Source: Lomentospora prolificans
Lineage: Eukaryota; Ascomycota; Sordariomycetes; Microascales; Microascaceae
Direction of reading: 5' to 3'
Length of the DNA stretch: 64,000 bases
Assembly (NCBI GenBank): GCA_029532625.1
Contig: JARFXM010000006.1
Coordinates: forward strand, 2,542,001-2,606,000
Position numbers and translations under genes: made by a program. How positions within the stretch are numbered: the stretch's first letter is position 1; each line of letters starts with the position of its first letter. Of this stretch, positions 22,713 through 33,565 are shown in pieces. A model generated the notes under the pieces. That model was not told the origin of the DNA. It worked only from the letters and a program-made list of their open reading frames with translations, and searched no databases.

Positions 22713-25154
22713 CTACCACGACCACAGCACCTTGTGATGAATGGCCCTCGAGCCCAACCTCTCATACTCCAACGGCACAATCCACGAGTCATTCGTCCCC
22801 AGCTTTGCAAACACGCTCGCCCCCTTCCACACCACCACCTGCTCGTCCATGTCCCTCGCGCTTCTGCTGACGAGGATGCGGTCGTACAGGTCCGGCCGCC
22901 TCGCCTTGAGCTTCTCCTCCAGCACATTGGTGAACTGCGGCACCTTGGCCCCGCCGCCAATCACCATGATGCTGCCCAGGAGGTCGCGCAGCTTCTTCTC
23001 GTCGCCGCGCGCCGCATTCTGGATGCTCGTGAGCACCGCCACATCCAGCGGCGCAATCGGGAGCACCGAGTCACGCTCGTCCGCGATGTCGATTGCGCTG
23101 CGCGTCGCCACGGGGTGTTCGGCAAAGGACGCGTGCGCCGACTGCGAGGCGCCGCCGGGTGCGGGCGTGCCGCCTCCTCGAGCGGGAGCCGGACTGTCAC
23201 CGTTGGCGTTGGAGTCCTTGCCAAAGACGAAAGGCGGCGGCACGGGCGTGCTAGTGCCGTCAGGAGCCGGAGACGCGGCGTTGGAGGTGATAGGGGTGCC
23301 CGTGAGCGCCGCGTCAACCCGAGACAGGAAGTTGAACGGATGCGGCTTCTCCTTGACGGGCGTAGAGACGTCGTTAGATGTCTGCGGGATACCGTTCGAA
23401 ATGAGAGACGGCTTGACTAACGCCAAGATGGCAAGCTGCGCCTGCGAAGTCGGGTCGTCGGGAATATCGACATCGTATGCGTTATATGACCGGTCGATCA
23501 GCTTCCTGCGACCCCTCAACTTCGTGCTGTTGTCAAAGATGGTCGGGTCGTACACGCCCATGGGCGCGAGGATGACCTCGTCGTACGTCTTGAACTGATA
23601 CTTTCGCGTAAGCTGGTTGGGGGCTCGTAGATGAAACTGGAAGAGCTGCACAGACACGTCCGCTTGCGACATGGTGCAATGCTTGATCTTGAGTTCCTCC
23701 GCCAGCAAAAAGTCGTACCGCCTTCGGAGGTTGATCTCCTCGTAGGGGAAATTGTCGTAGAGCATCATCTTGATAAAAGTTTCCGTAATATCGTAACCAC
23801 CGTACTTGAGGTTGATCCTCGAGTCCTCGAGGCAGAGACCGTCCTCCACACAGGTAATCGACGTCTTTTGCGCCCCAACATCCACCACGCAAGCCTGGGT
23901 GTAGCCCGCTCCAAACGTGGCAGCCATACTCTCCTGAATGAAGCAGACCCTGCTGAATTCGAACCAGGTCATGCATGACCTAAGCACGTTTTCAACGTAC
24001 TTCTTGTCGTATAGGTCGGGGATGATGAAGACGCAGCTATACTGCTTCCACGTGCTGTTCTTGGTCAAGCCCAGCTCCTGTCTGATCGCCTTGTCCAATA
24101 ACGTCTCAAAGTCGTCATAAAGATGCTCAGCGGTGCTATAATCATCCTCGTTCCACCATCCATGCTGGATAGGCCACCACAGTTTAAACTTGGGATTCGA
24201 ATCATCGGGGATCCTCTCCGCCTGATGCCCAATCAGGCACGAAGCAGGCGACTCCGGGTCCTCCAACGACTCGACATCCGTCCACTCGATTTGCAGCGGG
24301 TCGTTGTGCAGGGGTATCTCCTCGGGCTCGGTGCGGCGGTTGTAGTTGGACACCATTTCCTTGGAATTGGGCAAAACCTTGCGCTTAGCCGCCCTCATCT
24401 CCACCTTGAGGTCGTTGCTCTGCTTCTGGAACTTCTTGGTCCACTCCTCGCCGTACTGCTGCTCGGGCGTCTTGGCCTCGAACTGCCGCCTCGGCAGCGC
24501 CTCGTACATCTCGGACTCGGTCTGCGGGAACTTGGTCGCCAGCGTCATCGGGATCGTCTTGGGAAGAGCGTCGCTCGCGAACCCGATGCGCAGGTTCTGG
24601 CTGCCGGGGTGGATGACGATCACCTTGGAAGGGTCAATGGCCGTCGAGTCTTGGGCCGGCGCCGCAGGGTCTTCGCCGTGGAGCTCGGCGATGGGGAGGG
24701 GAACCTCGCTGTTGGCTGCCTTGGCGGCGAGGGCGCGATCCCGCTCCTTTGCATTCTGGATCATTCGGTCGCGGGAGGCATCGGACTGGAGTCGAAGGGC
24801 CAGGATCTGGTCATCGCGCTTCATGTAATCACTGTACAAATAAAAGCGTACGTTAGCGATGGCGCGAACGGCAAAAGGGAAGGGGACAGCCTCGCGTACG
24901 TGTAGTAGTTTTTCTGATTGATGGGCGTGACATCGGCCCAATTCGTCTGCTTCATTCCATTGTCGGTCCTCTCGAGGCCTACAAAGTCAAGCCAAACAAA
25001 AAAAAAGCGTTAGCCCATCATCTTCTTCCACGCACAGGTTTCTAGCTCGCAACGCGGCTGCGAACAAGCCTCGCGCGGCGGAATTTGACGAAGAGGGGCG
25101 CGGGATGCACATACCTTCCCGAAGGAGGACCCTTTCGCTAACCTTGCCCACCAT
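22713..25154 (-). CDS. arp8: Actin-related protein 8 (INO80 chromatin remodeller subunit)
   Basis: Nuclear actin-fold protein of the INO80 module that binds nucleosomal and linker DNA. Exons on the minus strand are 25154-25115, 24978-24900 and 24831-22713, giving 745 residues. The first exon codes MVGKVSERVLLRE, and its splice to LERTDNGMKQTNWA and then to INQKNYYT/DYMKRDDQ recreates the well-conserved Arp8 N-terminus. The frame that runs open upstream of exon 3 (to 24941) is intron read-through and not the real start. Actin-fold landmarks are VIVIHPGSQNLRIGFASD at about residues 110-127 (phosphate loop 1), VVDVGAQKTSITCVEDG near the middle (phosphate loop 2) and IMVIGGGAKVPQF at about 661-673. 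A Pro/Ala/Ser-rich, probably disordered insert lies shortly before the last landmark, as expected for Arp8. Overlapping plus-strand frames in this region are shadows. Confidence 0.95.
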
Positions 25155-26600
25155 CCTGGTGTTTGGTCGGGAATGATGCTGTCGGGATAAGGACTAAGCG
25201 TACATCGAGGTGGTGGTAAAAGGTTGGCAAGTTCCAGAGGTCTTGGGGGTGGAAAATTATTCTCTTCAAAGGGGTTGGAAAATAAACTGTGCTGACTGGG
25301 CCTTGTTTGGCTGGAAACATGCGAGGCCAGGCTCGCTCGCTGGCTGGATCGCCTCTCTGTCGAGCTGGCTAGGTGTCGAGCGTGCCATTTCTAAACTAGC
25401 TGGCTGGCTGGGAATGATTATTTCTCGCTGGCTGGTATACCAATTAGTATTAGTGGCGGCTTGCCGAAAATGGCCAGCACCCTTGGCACCTTCACCAGAT
25501 GCTGGCCACTGGAAGTCTGTCTGTCCATGCACCCACCCTTAGGGAGAATTCACTGGGGGTATGGTGCGTGGCTCAGCCCACCTGACGGTATACAGCCAGC
25601 CTGGCCTACAAGCCACTGGCCATGAATGTTCTTTAAGTGACCAGACGGATTAAGCCAGGCTGCCAGCCCTGGAGGTTATTTCGTGCGATAAAGATCAATT
25701 GCAGTTGGGTATATTGACGGAAGGCCCTATCATCAAAACTACTGGCCATCAATGGCACCCAACACTGCTGGGACCGAGACCATAACTTTATTTACACTCA
25801 GCGGGAAATCTTATATAACTGGAGTCAATAATCCCGTGCTCAGATACGCACCCATGATGTTGCTGATTGTCGTAGTTGATTCTTGGAGCGGCCAGCGACG
25901 TTCTTACCAGACGAGGACCACGGACGACGCCAAGAAGATTAAGCAGCGTCATGCCGTAAAACGATCCGTAATCATTATCAGAATCCCTCAAAAGACGCGG
26001 CGAAAACAGGTATATTGAGCACGAAGCACCATATAACATGGAATTATAAAACCCGGTTTAGGGGTGGGAGAAGGGCGAGCCTGGTCACACTCTGGCGGCA
26101 CCAACCACCGGAAGATACCGGGCTGGAGGAGAAGACTCAACTGCCTCTGGGAAAGTGCACTTACATTACATTTTTTATGCTTATGAAGAAAGGAAGGCAA
26201 GTTCCACAAAGGCTGGATATAAGGCCATCAACACGATAGAACATGAAAGACCTTATGAAGTCGTTGGCGGTTGAAATAAGCTTGGCGCCGCCACACAATC
26301 TAAGTTGTTTATACTGGAGAGATTGTAGGCATCTTGAAAAGTTTGGAATGCGGTCTTAATTTCCCATGTACAATAATGCGCCAGACACGCCGGAGGCGAT
26401 ATATAATAGATATCTACATATATATCTAGAGAGAGTCGCATGTATCTCCGACCAGGGTGGTATATTATTCGCCAGTCAAACAATACAGCTCTGGCTCGGC
26501 CTGAGGAGACAGCAGCGGAGGAGGAGGAATCTCCGTAGGTCCAGTTACATCCCAGTGCTCGTAGACGTATTCAAGCTGCTCCTTCCAGAAATCGTCATAG
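25155..26600. other. Intergenic, ARP8 promoter and GCTGG/CCAGC-rich DNA
   Basis: The first few hundred bases form the ARP8 promoter. From about 25315 to 25680 the pentamers GCTGG/CCAGC and tandem GCTGGCTGG recur many times on both strands. The remainder to 26600 is AT-richer and has no readable family. A dispersed GH18 catalytic domain could have lain here, but I see no trace of its active-site motif. Confidence 0.45.
25315..25680. repeat. Cluster of GCTGG / CCAGC motifs
   Basis: Read by eye, this segment is dense in CTGGC and its complement, including short tandems such as CTGGCTGGCTGG near 25400. Similar smaller clusters occur near 16100-16200, 33150-33195, 34210-34290, 49283-49350 and 54355-54370. 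Function unknown. Confidence 0.5.
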
Positions 26601-28031
26601 GTAGACTACTGCGAGGACTGCATCGAGACGATTGATGTGGCAGGCGTGGCAAAGCTCTGCCTCAAACTGAAGTCTGAATACTCCAACTTCTGCTGCCCGT
26701 CTGCCAAGCGTCTGCCGACCTGCGGGTAGTATACCCATCACAATAGTAAGTGTGACAGGGCAAGACCTTTGACGACTGCAAATGGTATACCGGCGAGGGT
26801 AGTGCGCCGGATGGTGTGGCCGACGGTTGACGCCGCAGCGCCTGTCCTACGGGCCACGTCCGAGTGGCCCTCGAATGGGAATTCGCATGTCTGCCTCTAT
26901 GCGGGAGGTGGCAGGGCTAGGTGCTGCCTGCCAAAGTACAACGAACATGCGTCTGCCCGGATTCCGGAGCTTTGTGACGGAGCTGCTCCGTGTCAAGCTC
27001 GACGGGCCGCAACTAGCGGTTAGGGACATCTCGTTCAGTCCATATTCGTGGAATTGCCGTGCCAAAGATCCGGGAGCGAGGCTATTCGATTACAGAGAGG
27101 GAAATTGCGATCTCGATGACAGCTGCGACGATGAGGAGGTCGAAGGTGCTTTTGCACGCCGAGGCCTTTTATTCTCGCTCAACGAAACCCACGCCACACC
27201 CAACGTTGGAGAAGAGAGCTGCCGCCGCTAGGAGATTCGAGAGGATCCTCACAGCCCCAGATGGTAGTATGAAAACCATTGTAGATACCCTTCATAGGTC
27301 TGGATCCATCAAGATCTGACGTTCTCCCCCCCACTTTTTCTTCACTTATTCTGGGCCTGCCCGAGGTTTTCGTGCCTCTTCTAACTACCTCGATGCCGGC
27401 CAAAGCATCTGCAATTCGGCGAAACAGTAGGACACGTTCTGAGGTCCGAGATGTAAGCCTCGCGGACGAGGACGACTGTGGAAATACTCAGGTTGCTCAG
27501 ATTAATATGGACGCCTCTTCGAACAGAGACTTGGAACCGTATTGCAATGAATATCCCCGATAATTCGCTCCATTCTTCCCCTTCTGACAAGGAGTAGAGA
27601 AGTTTTACGACCCAATACTAATATCCCTCCGTTTTAGTTGAGCATCCATTCGATGGCAACGTTATGGGCACATTCTTCCAAGACGCTGTGCCTGGAAGGT
27701 AACGTCCATACTTCATCACTCATCCGCCCTCCCTGCCCTGGATCCCGAATGCGCTGCATAGCATTTGATTCCACTATACCGCACCCGTTGATACAATATA
27801 CCAACACTCACTCACTCCCTTTCTGCAAACAGGCTTCCCAGCGGAGCAACCACTCAGATAGGTCCCATCTCAATGTCCTTCTTCCGACAAGCGCCGACAA
27901 TGCTGCTTCTAAGCCCGCGGCCAGGAACAGGCGGCGCCAATCCTATTGGTATGATACCCAGGATCATGGGGTGCCTAGGCAGCACGGTTGCAAGTAATGT
28001 CTTGACCCCATGTGAAGAAAAACAGCTATAA
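26601..28031 (+). pseudogene. Relic of a class V (GH18) killer-toxin-like chitinase, C-terminal half
   Basis: Several pieces in shifting plus-strand frames match the cysteine-rich and C-terminal regions of fungal subgroup-C chitinases. The first, at 26601-26729, has CIETIDVAGVAKLC, FCCPSAKRLPTCG and then TAG where a Trp is usual. At 26762-26830 is FDDCKWYTGEGSAPDG followed by TGA. At 26837-26884 is ACPTGHVRVALEW, and after a frame change CLYAGGGRARCCLPKY (about 26890-26945). At 27637-27700 is VEHPFDGNVMGTFFQDAV, preceded by a preserved TACTAAT..TTTTAG intron end. At 27879-28028 is a stretch with LLSPRPGTGG and MGCLGSTVASN, ending in TAA. The intact enzyme would hydrolyse chitin. Here at least two frameshifts and three stops show a dead gene. 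The catalytic domain is not visible. Family recognition is from memory of conserved segments. Confidence 0.72.
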
Positions 28032-28215
28032 TGTAGAAAAATCAAAATAGATGCCCAGGATATAAATAATAACAATAACGCAAGAACCAAAAGCTGTAAA
28101 ACTCGCGTGAATCTCACATCTAATTTGGGATCAATTCTCAAGCCAGGAGCATCAAGGGAACCCGGAGATATCGACAGCCAGGTTGTCCAAGTCAGCCATC
28201 AGCCTCGCGGTGGCT

Positions 28216-28578
28216 TCAATTAACTATATTGGATTCTGCTCCGGTCCTGAACGACCAAATCCTTCTAAGTTCTGAAATGAAGATGTTGCATATTTCCTTC
28301 ACCTTGGTGATGCGGAAAGCCCGGAAGAAGTCATGCGTCCATTCACGCCAGTAGTCGGCTATCCGGACGGGTGACCCGGGATTGATCTGGTTATATACGG
28401 TCTCGGCATATTGAAGCTGTCGATGCACGCCGCTGATGATGTTAGCGAGGCGCTGATTGGCGTCTGGTGTTCCTTGGTAATTCAAATAGTTGATCCCCGA
28501 AATGATGGTTCGCATTCGCGAGATCAGGCAAGCGGGATTCGTTTCGATTCTCGCTCGATTGGTCAGCGAGCGCGTCAC
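28216..28578 (-). pseudogene. Inverted fragment resembling the C-terminal tail of class V chitinases
   Basis: An open minus-strand frame of about 120 codons reads MRTIISGINYLNYQG, RLANIISGVHRQLQYAE, VYNQINPGSP and DYWREWTHDFF. This pattern is the helical tail that follows the CLGST segment in fungal killer-toxin-like chitinases. The plus-strand chitinase relic next door ends shortly after its CLGST segment at about 28010, so this could be the missing tail, inverted. It could also be a piece of a second chitinase gene that ran on the minus strand. There is no start codon in a convincing context for a separate gene. Confidence 0.55.
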
Positions 28579-28817
28579 TGGCCCTCATTAACTCTGAAAG
28601 GCTGTTAGGTTACTTGGCAGTAAACGGAAGGAGTCGAGGGGGGAGGTTTAGGATTGGGCCATACTGGAGTTTTGCGGCCGTGTACTTCCATACAGGCGGT
28701 TCGGTCTACTTTATATTCACTATCTCGAGGCCTCTACCATTCGCCATTCCATATACTCACAGGCTCCTCAATAAAAGGCACAGTAGGGTCTGACAGGTTC
28801 CGAATCTCTAAGCGGCC

Positions 28818-29558
28818 CTAGAGCACGAGAAGGCTGCGCACGGCCATCTTGATATAACTGTGATAATACAGCGTCCCCGTTTGGATGTCCCTCTCCACCC
28901 TTGACAGTATAGTTTCCGCCTCATATTCTCCGTCAACACGCTTCATCCAAAACTCACCCTTGGAAATAGCGTCGAGAACCTCGGCATCAGCAAGCAGGAA
29001 CACGTGGTACTGCGGGATACGGTGTGTTACAGGTGGGCCCGCCCTTCTGGTATATTTCGCGGACCTGCGCCATCGTGGCGTCCGGTCGGAGGTCGGCATC
29101 GCTCGGTGGGATCTAACTTGACGAGGGACATGAACTTATCAGGTGCCTCCGGGTTGATAGGCTCGTGGCCAAGGTAGATACGGAGATTTTCTTGTAGTAG
29201 GCCGGCCTCCTCGGCTAGATCATGCCGTATCTTCTTCAGGAGCGTCTTCCAGTTTTGATCCGTGGTGCCAGCATATGCCGTATGGTATATAGTGGCCTCC
29301 CAGTTGGCATAATAGCCGTTGTCCCAAGTACTGCCTTCAGGAATCTCCTGCAGAGCTTGGAGGTAGCTTTTCAAAGTCTACAGCGTTCCCATGCAGAAAC
29401 CACTCCTCCTGAAGTTGACTGTTAGTTGTCTCATTTGTTTCATGGAAGGTGAAAGTCATACCATCTCGACTTCTTAGGAAATTATGGGCTTCTTCCTCTT
29501 GACCAGGCTGCTGCTCAGGCGCTGGTTTCGTACTCTGGCAGCACAGGATATTTCTCAT
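28818..29558 (-). pseudogene. Pseudogene of an uncharacterised fungal protein family
   Basis: Minus-strand frames together spell a protein of about 250 residues of a type often annotated as hypothetical in ascomycetes. It starts MRNILCCQSTKP at 29558, then reads TIYHTAYAGTTDQNWKTLL, IRHDLAEEAGLL and FMSLVKLDPT (frame 29374-29027). After a shift near 29105 it reads RPDATMAQVREIYQKGG, and after a second shift near 29040 YHVFLLADAEVLDAISKGEF and SYIKMAVRSLLVL. A TAG at 28820-28818 follows where relatives, as I remember them, have Trp, and recognisable sequence (GRLEIRNLSD) continues past it. A further frame change near 29370 may be an intron that I could not resolve. At least two frameshifts and one nonsense codon make it dead. 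Function unknown. Confidence 0.65.
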
Positions 29559-30293
29559 ATTTCTCTTTTCCTCCAGCTTTACTATAGGCCCTACATAAGC
29601 GATTCTGAGTTAAGAAACTACACAATTACACAATATACTCGGGATGGAAGTCATTCTTGATGATCCAGTCGCTGAGGGGAAGCATCAGTTCGCATTACAT
29701 AACCCAGCTGCTCCCCCTGTGACGGCGAGTTTCAGTTGAACACAACTGACAATTCAGCAAGTTAAACTACATTGTACAATGTCTGACCATGCCTATGACA
29801 CAGATGCATTCATTATATTTAATGTAAGCAGCAAACGCTGGGTGAGGCGCCCATGGCTTGCCTGCACAATGATTTCCCTGCATGTCCCAGACATTCACAG
29901 CCTCACGGCTCCTGTAACCATCGCCTGACGTCATGAAATAAAACATCACCAACCTCCCGCACTCGAGAAGGGCTTCCAGTCAAACCAAGGATTCTTCTCT
30001 CCCACCTACTAGATTGCCTCCCGATAGAGCTGTTCGTATTATATCTCTGTCGCCTCAATTCCCTGGTATCTTACGCGGTGCAAGCCATAGGAAACTGTGT
30101 TAGACGCTAGCAGCTCATTCCGAAGTCGCATCTGCCCTACGATCAGGGCCGTGAAGGCACGTTACGAGAGCGCCCGCCCTCTTTAATATACCCATACACA
30201 ACGATACACACAAACCACACCCATCATATTTTCACCCCATCTCCCCTGAAGTGAAGCACAGGACCCAAGAGGCACCGCAAAACGCCAACAAAC
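29559..30293. other. Intergenic, promoter of the proline-rich protein gene
   Basis: No coding sequence recognised. The last about 110 nt before the next ATG are AC-rich with TTTAATATACCCATACAC near 30181-30198, a plausible core promoter region. Confidence 0.5.
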
Positions 30294-31097
30294 ATGCCTC
30301 CCATTCCCATTTACTCGTCAAGCCCGGTCAACGCCTCCAAGCCTGACGGCGTCACTCCCAAGACGGCAGACCCCGGGCAGCAAGCGCGCCGGTATGCGCC
30401 GGCCACGACGACCCAGGCGCCGTCTCCTACCAGAACATCGGGCTATCCGGCGGCCCAGCCAGGAGCAAGACCGCCCGCGCCAACATCAGCAGCCGGCCCA
30501 ACGTCAACTCAGAAAACACCAGGGTACACGCCGGCCACCACAACCTCGGCGGCTGGATTCCAGCCCGTCGGCGATAGCAGCCCCCCGCCCCCCCAGCCTG
30601 GCGCTGTCCCAGTTCCCCGGGATAGGACTTCGGCGCTCCCACCACCCCCCAAAGCTGGAGAATCTAGGAGCGTAAGCCCCGGTGGAGCCGCACCCGTCAC
30701 GACGATGCCACCCCAGATGGGTGTTCCTCCACCGATGCAGTCTTACGCAGCGCAAGGTGGAGCGTCGACTACGACAGCTGCCTTGCCACAGGGCCCACGC
30801 CCGACGAGCTTGGGCGGCGGCTCGGTAGGCAACCCGACCAATGGCTACCAGAATCCGGGCTACCAGCCATTAGAGTTCAACGCACCCGGTCCATCCGCTC
30901 AGCCATCTCCTTACACCGCAGGTTATAGCGCGGGAGGAGGGGGACAGCAGCGTGGAGCGGGGCAAGGGCTGCTTGGAACCGGGGACGGCGGCCAGGACCA
31001 AGGAGTGTGGGACGCGGCGAAGAAATGGGCGCAGGCGGCGGGCGGACGACTTGCGGAGGCAGAGGATGAGGTCTGGCGACGAATCAACAAGGGCTAG
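30294..31097 (+). CDS. Conserved fungal proline-rich protein with C-terminal amphipathic helix
   Basis: Single exon, 267 residues, start in good context (AACAAACATGCC). The protein opens with MPPIPIYSSSPVNASKP and is then dominated by Pro, Ala, Thr, Ser, Gly and Gln to about residue 235, which predicts disorder. It contains proline clusters such as PPPPQPGAVPVP and PPPPKAGE that could bind SH3 or WW domains. The last about 30 residues, GVWDAAKKWAQAAGG then AEAEDEVWRRINKG, form an amphipathic helix. This N-terminus and C-terminal helix recur in filamentous ascomycete proteins of unknown function, so I take it as real. There is no signal peptide or membrane segment. Function unknown; a cytoplasmic scaffold or membrane-surface-binding role is only a guess. 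Confidence 0.82.
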   Translation: MPPIPIYSSSPVNASKPDGVTPKTADPGQQARRYAPATTTQAPSPTRTSGYPAAQPGARPPAPTSAAGPTSTQKTPGYTPATTTSAAGFQPVGDSSPPPPQPGAVPVPRDRTSALPPPPKAGESRSVSPGGAAPVTTMPPQMGVPPPMQSYAAQGGASTTTAALPQGPRPTSLGGGSVGNPTNGYQNPGYQPLEFNAPGPSAQPSPYTAGYSAGGGGQQRGAGQGLLGTGDGGQDQGVWDAAKKWAQAAGGRLAEAEDEVWRRINKG

Positions 31098-32108
31098 ATA
31101 TCAGGGAGCAGCTAAGGAGCATTTCCTCCGTTAACCCTTTGCGTTCCTCAAAATGCGATCCCGGGATGGGACGGCGGCAGTTGACCGTGATGAGGTGTAG
31201 ATGACGGCTTTCCGGGTACGGGGTGTCTCTAGGAAGAGCGATGGAGATTGGATTAAAGCAGCACTCGCGGTATACTACTAGCCAAAGGGCTGTCTTGGAG
31301 GAGTTAGGTGGGACCATGTGTGGGAACTTGGGCTCTAGTCTCCCCCTCTCTCGCCTCGCTCTTCCCCTCGTCGAGCTGGCTGTCAAAAAAGAAAATCCCT
31401 TCTTCCAATTGGAACCGCAGGGCTGGATTTCATCCGTGGATCTTGCCGGGAAAGAAAGTTTTTGATATGACCCAGTAGCGTCCTTCGTGTTCTGTTGGCA
31501 TGCCTTATAATACGACTCATGATTTGTTGAATATCCTACTCGCTTCTCTCCTGTCTCCCCACCATCCTATCCGCACCCATGGTTTCTCTCCATCGTGTGA
31601 CGCGCAAAAACAAACCAGGGCCACAAAAAAAGTTCCCATGCCCATCATTTTCTCGCAGTCTCTCTCTCCCTCTCTCCATAAGGTGAAGGAGGAAGCCCGA
31701 CTGACCGACATGCCGAAGATCACCTTCGTTAGCTCCCCTCTCGAACCATGTCGCCACTCGACGATAAAAAAGAGTATCCCGGCTGTTAACCAGCAACACG
31801 GACTCGCTGCTATGGAACCAGGAACGGCGCACTATAGCTCGTGTTAACAAACAGCCCACCCAGTTGCCGAGGCGTTCGAGGAGGAGCAGGGATTGGAATT
31901 GCCCAGCCATTCACGGGGTCCCGATCCAAGTTTTTCCTTTCCTGTGAACTGGCGCCTGGCGCTATAATGGAGAGTGTTAACACTTAACGCGTCACGACCC
32001 AACCAGCCAGCGGTCGGTATTCGGGTTGGTGCCCCGCGCCGTGTTTGCTTTCCTAGAATGGACTTCCCGATAGCGGCAGATGGATTCAAGTAAAAGGAGA
32101 GAAACCAG

Positions 32109-32141
<33 letters not shown>
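32109..32141 (+). repeat. A33 homopolymer
   Basis: Thirty-three consecutive A followed directly by GGGCCC. It could be the tail of an old retroposed sequence or a slippage-grown run. I see no obvious flanking target duplication. Confidence 0.9.
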
Positions 32142-32145
<4 letters not shown>

Positions 32146-33534
32146 CCTGCTCACCACCGAGGAGGGAGCACGCGGACAGCAAAGCCCTCGAGGTTCGAGG
32201 GACAGACAGGGTGTGTGTGGACTCGATCGAGCCATGGTCCCCAACTGTCCTTGTCCGTCGCCCGCCGAGCTACCCGCGTGATCCTCGTTCTCTTCTTCCA
32301 GCATCTATCTTCCGGTTTCTTTTTGACACTGTTTAAACAGAAAACATCCAAGGAACTGTTTTTTTCTCGGCAAGCAAGCCCCCCTTGCAGCATTCGCCTT
32401 GTAAGCAGGGTTTTTGGTAATATTTTCCCTTTACTGCCCCTGCCCGTCGGAGAAACTATAATCGTCATCCACTGAGAGGACACAGACAGGACACTAGGGG
32501 CGGAGAAGGAAAGCGGGGACTCTATCTGCGTTCCTAAGGCTCTGTCCGGTTCTTGCAAATCCTCAGCTTCTTCCTTCCGTTTTGCGGATTGTCGTATTCT
32601 GTAAATAGCTGGACAGCCTTAATCTATCTGTGCCGTGGAGGGGGCAGAAAAGCGGATCGAGGTGAAGAAAGGGGGGCGTGGCCGCGAGCCCAAGGGGACC
32701 CGCCAGGACGGACTCTGGTGGATTCGTCCTTCACTCAGTCACTCATTCTCTCACCAGGACTCTCAATCTTTGACACCTACGAGGAGTGGGTGACGAGGCA
32801 AGTTTCCCAGCTTCTTACTCCTTGGACGCGCCAAGTGGGGGACAGGGACGGACTTGTCATCATTCTGGATACCGGTGATCATAAGAGCCGAGATATAGCG
32901 TGAAAAGGCCCCATAGAGCTAAAGCGTAAGCTGGCCCGAATACTACAGTACTTCCATAGCCAGCGTTCAACCCGGCCAATGACCAACATGTGCAAGAGGG
33001 TGAGAGGACAAAGGGAAGGCACAGGCGCGGAGACAGGGGCAGGAAAAGAGAGTAAGATGGTGAGAGACTCTCGTAGAGGGGTCATCGAGTGGACTTGAAG
33101 GGGGCCATGGCTATTGTTGGAAGTGTGGAGCGAGGGGTGAGCTATGAAATGGACATTGGCCAGCCAGCCATAATAGCCAGCAGGAGAGCCAGCTGGCAAA
33201 GGAAAAGGACTGGAGCCCAGCAAAAAGAAAAACGCCCCAATTTCCCAAAAGGCTCGACTTTGTTATGCGACTAGGCCGCACACCCCCCTCTGGCACTGCT
33301 CTCATATATTAAAATTGGCCAGCGGCCTTTGATAACAGGGGGAGGCCCCACAGAAGCATCCATCGAACAATTCCATGGAAAGCGACAGTAGCAGGATCGC
33401 ACAGCGACCAGGCATGGTATGTAATTAATTGACCTCGCTTCAGTGGCTCGAGTCCCCTTCTTTTTTATTATCTCGCTCGCTTGCCTGGATCCTCTACCGT
33501 GTGCCGTAAATAGATGGGCGGAACGACCTGGAGG

Positions 33535-33562
<28 letters not shown>
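33535..33562 (+). repeat. A28 homopolymer
   Basis: Twenty-eight consecutive A, followed by a short GAGAGTGAGTG stretch. Unstable simple repeat. Confidence 0.9.

Positions 33563-33565
<3 letters not shown>

Noticed and set aside
22741..24905. Several plus-strand frames of 115-285 codons
   Set aside because: All lie opposite the ARP8 coding exon, whose actin-family motifs are unambiguous.
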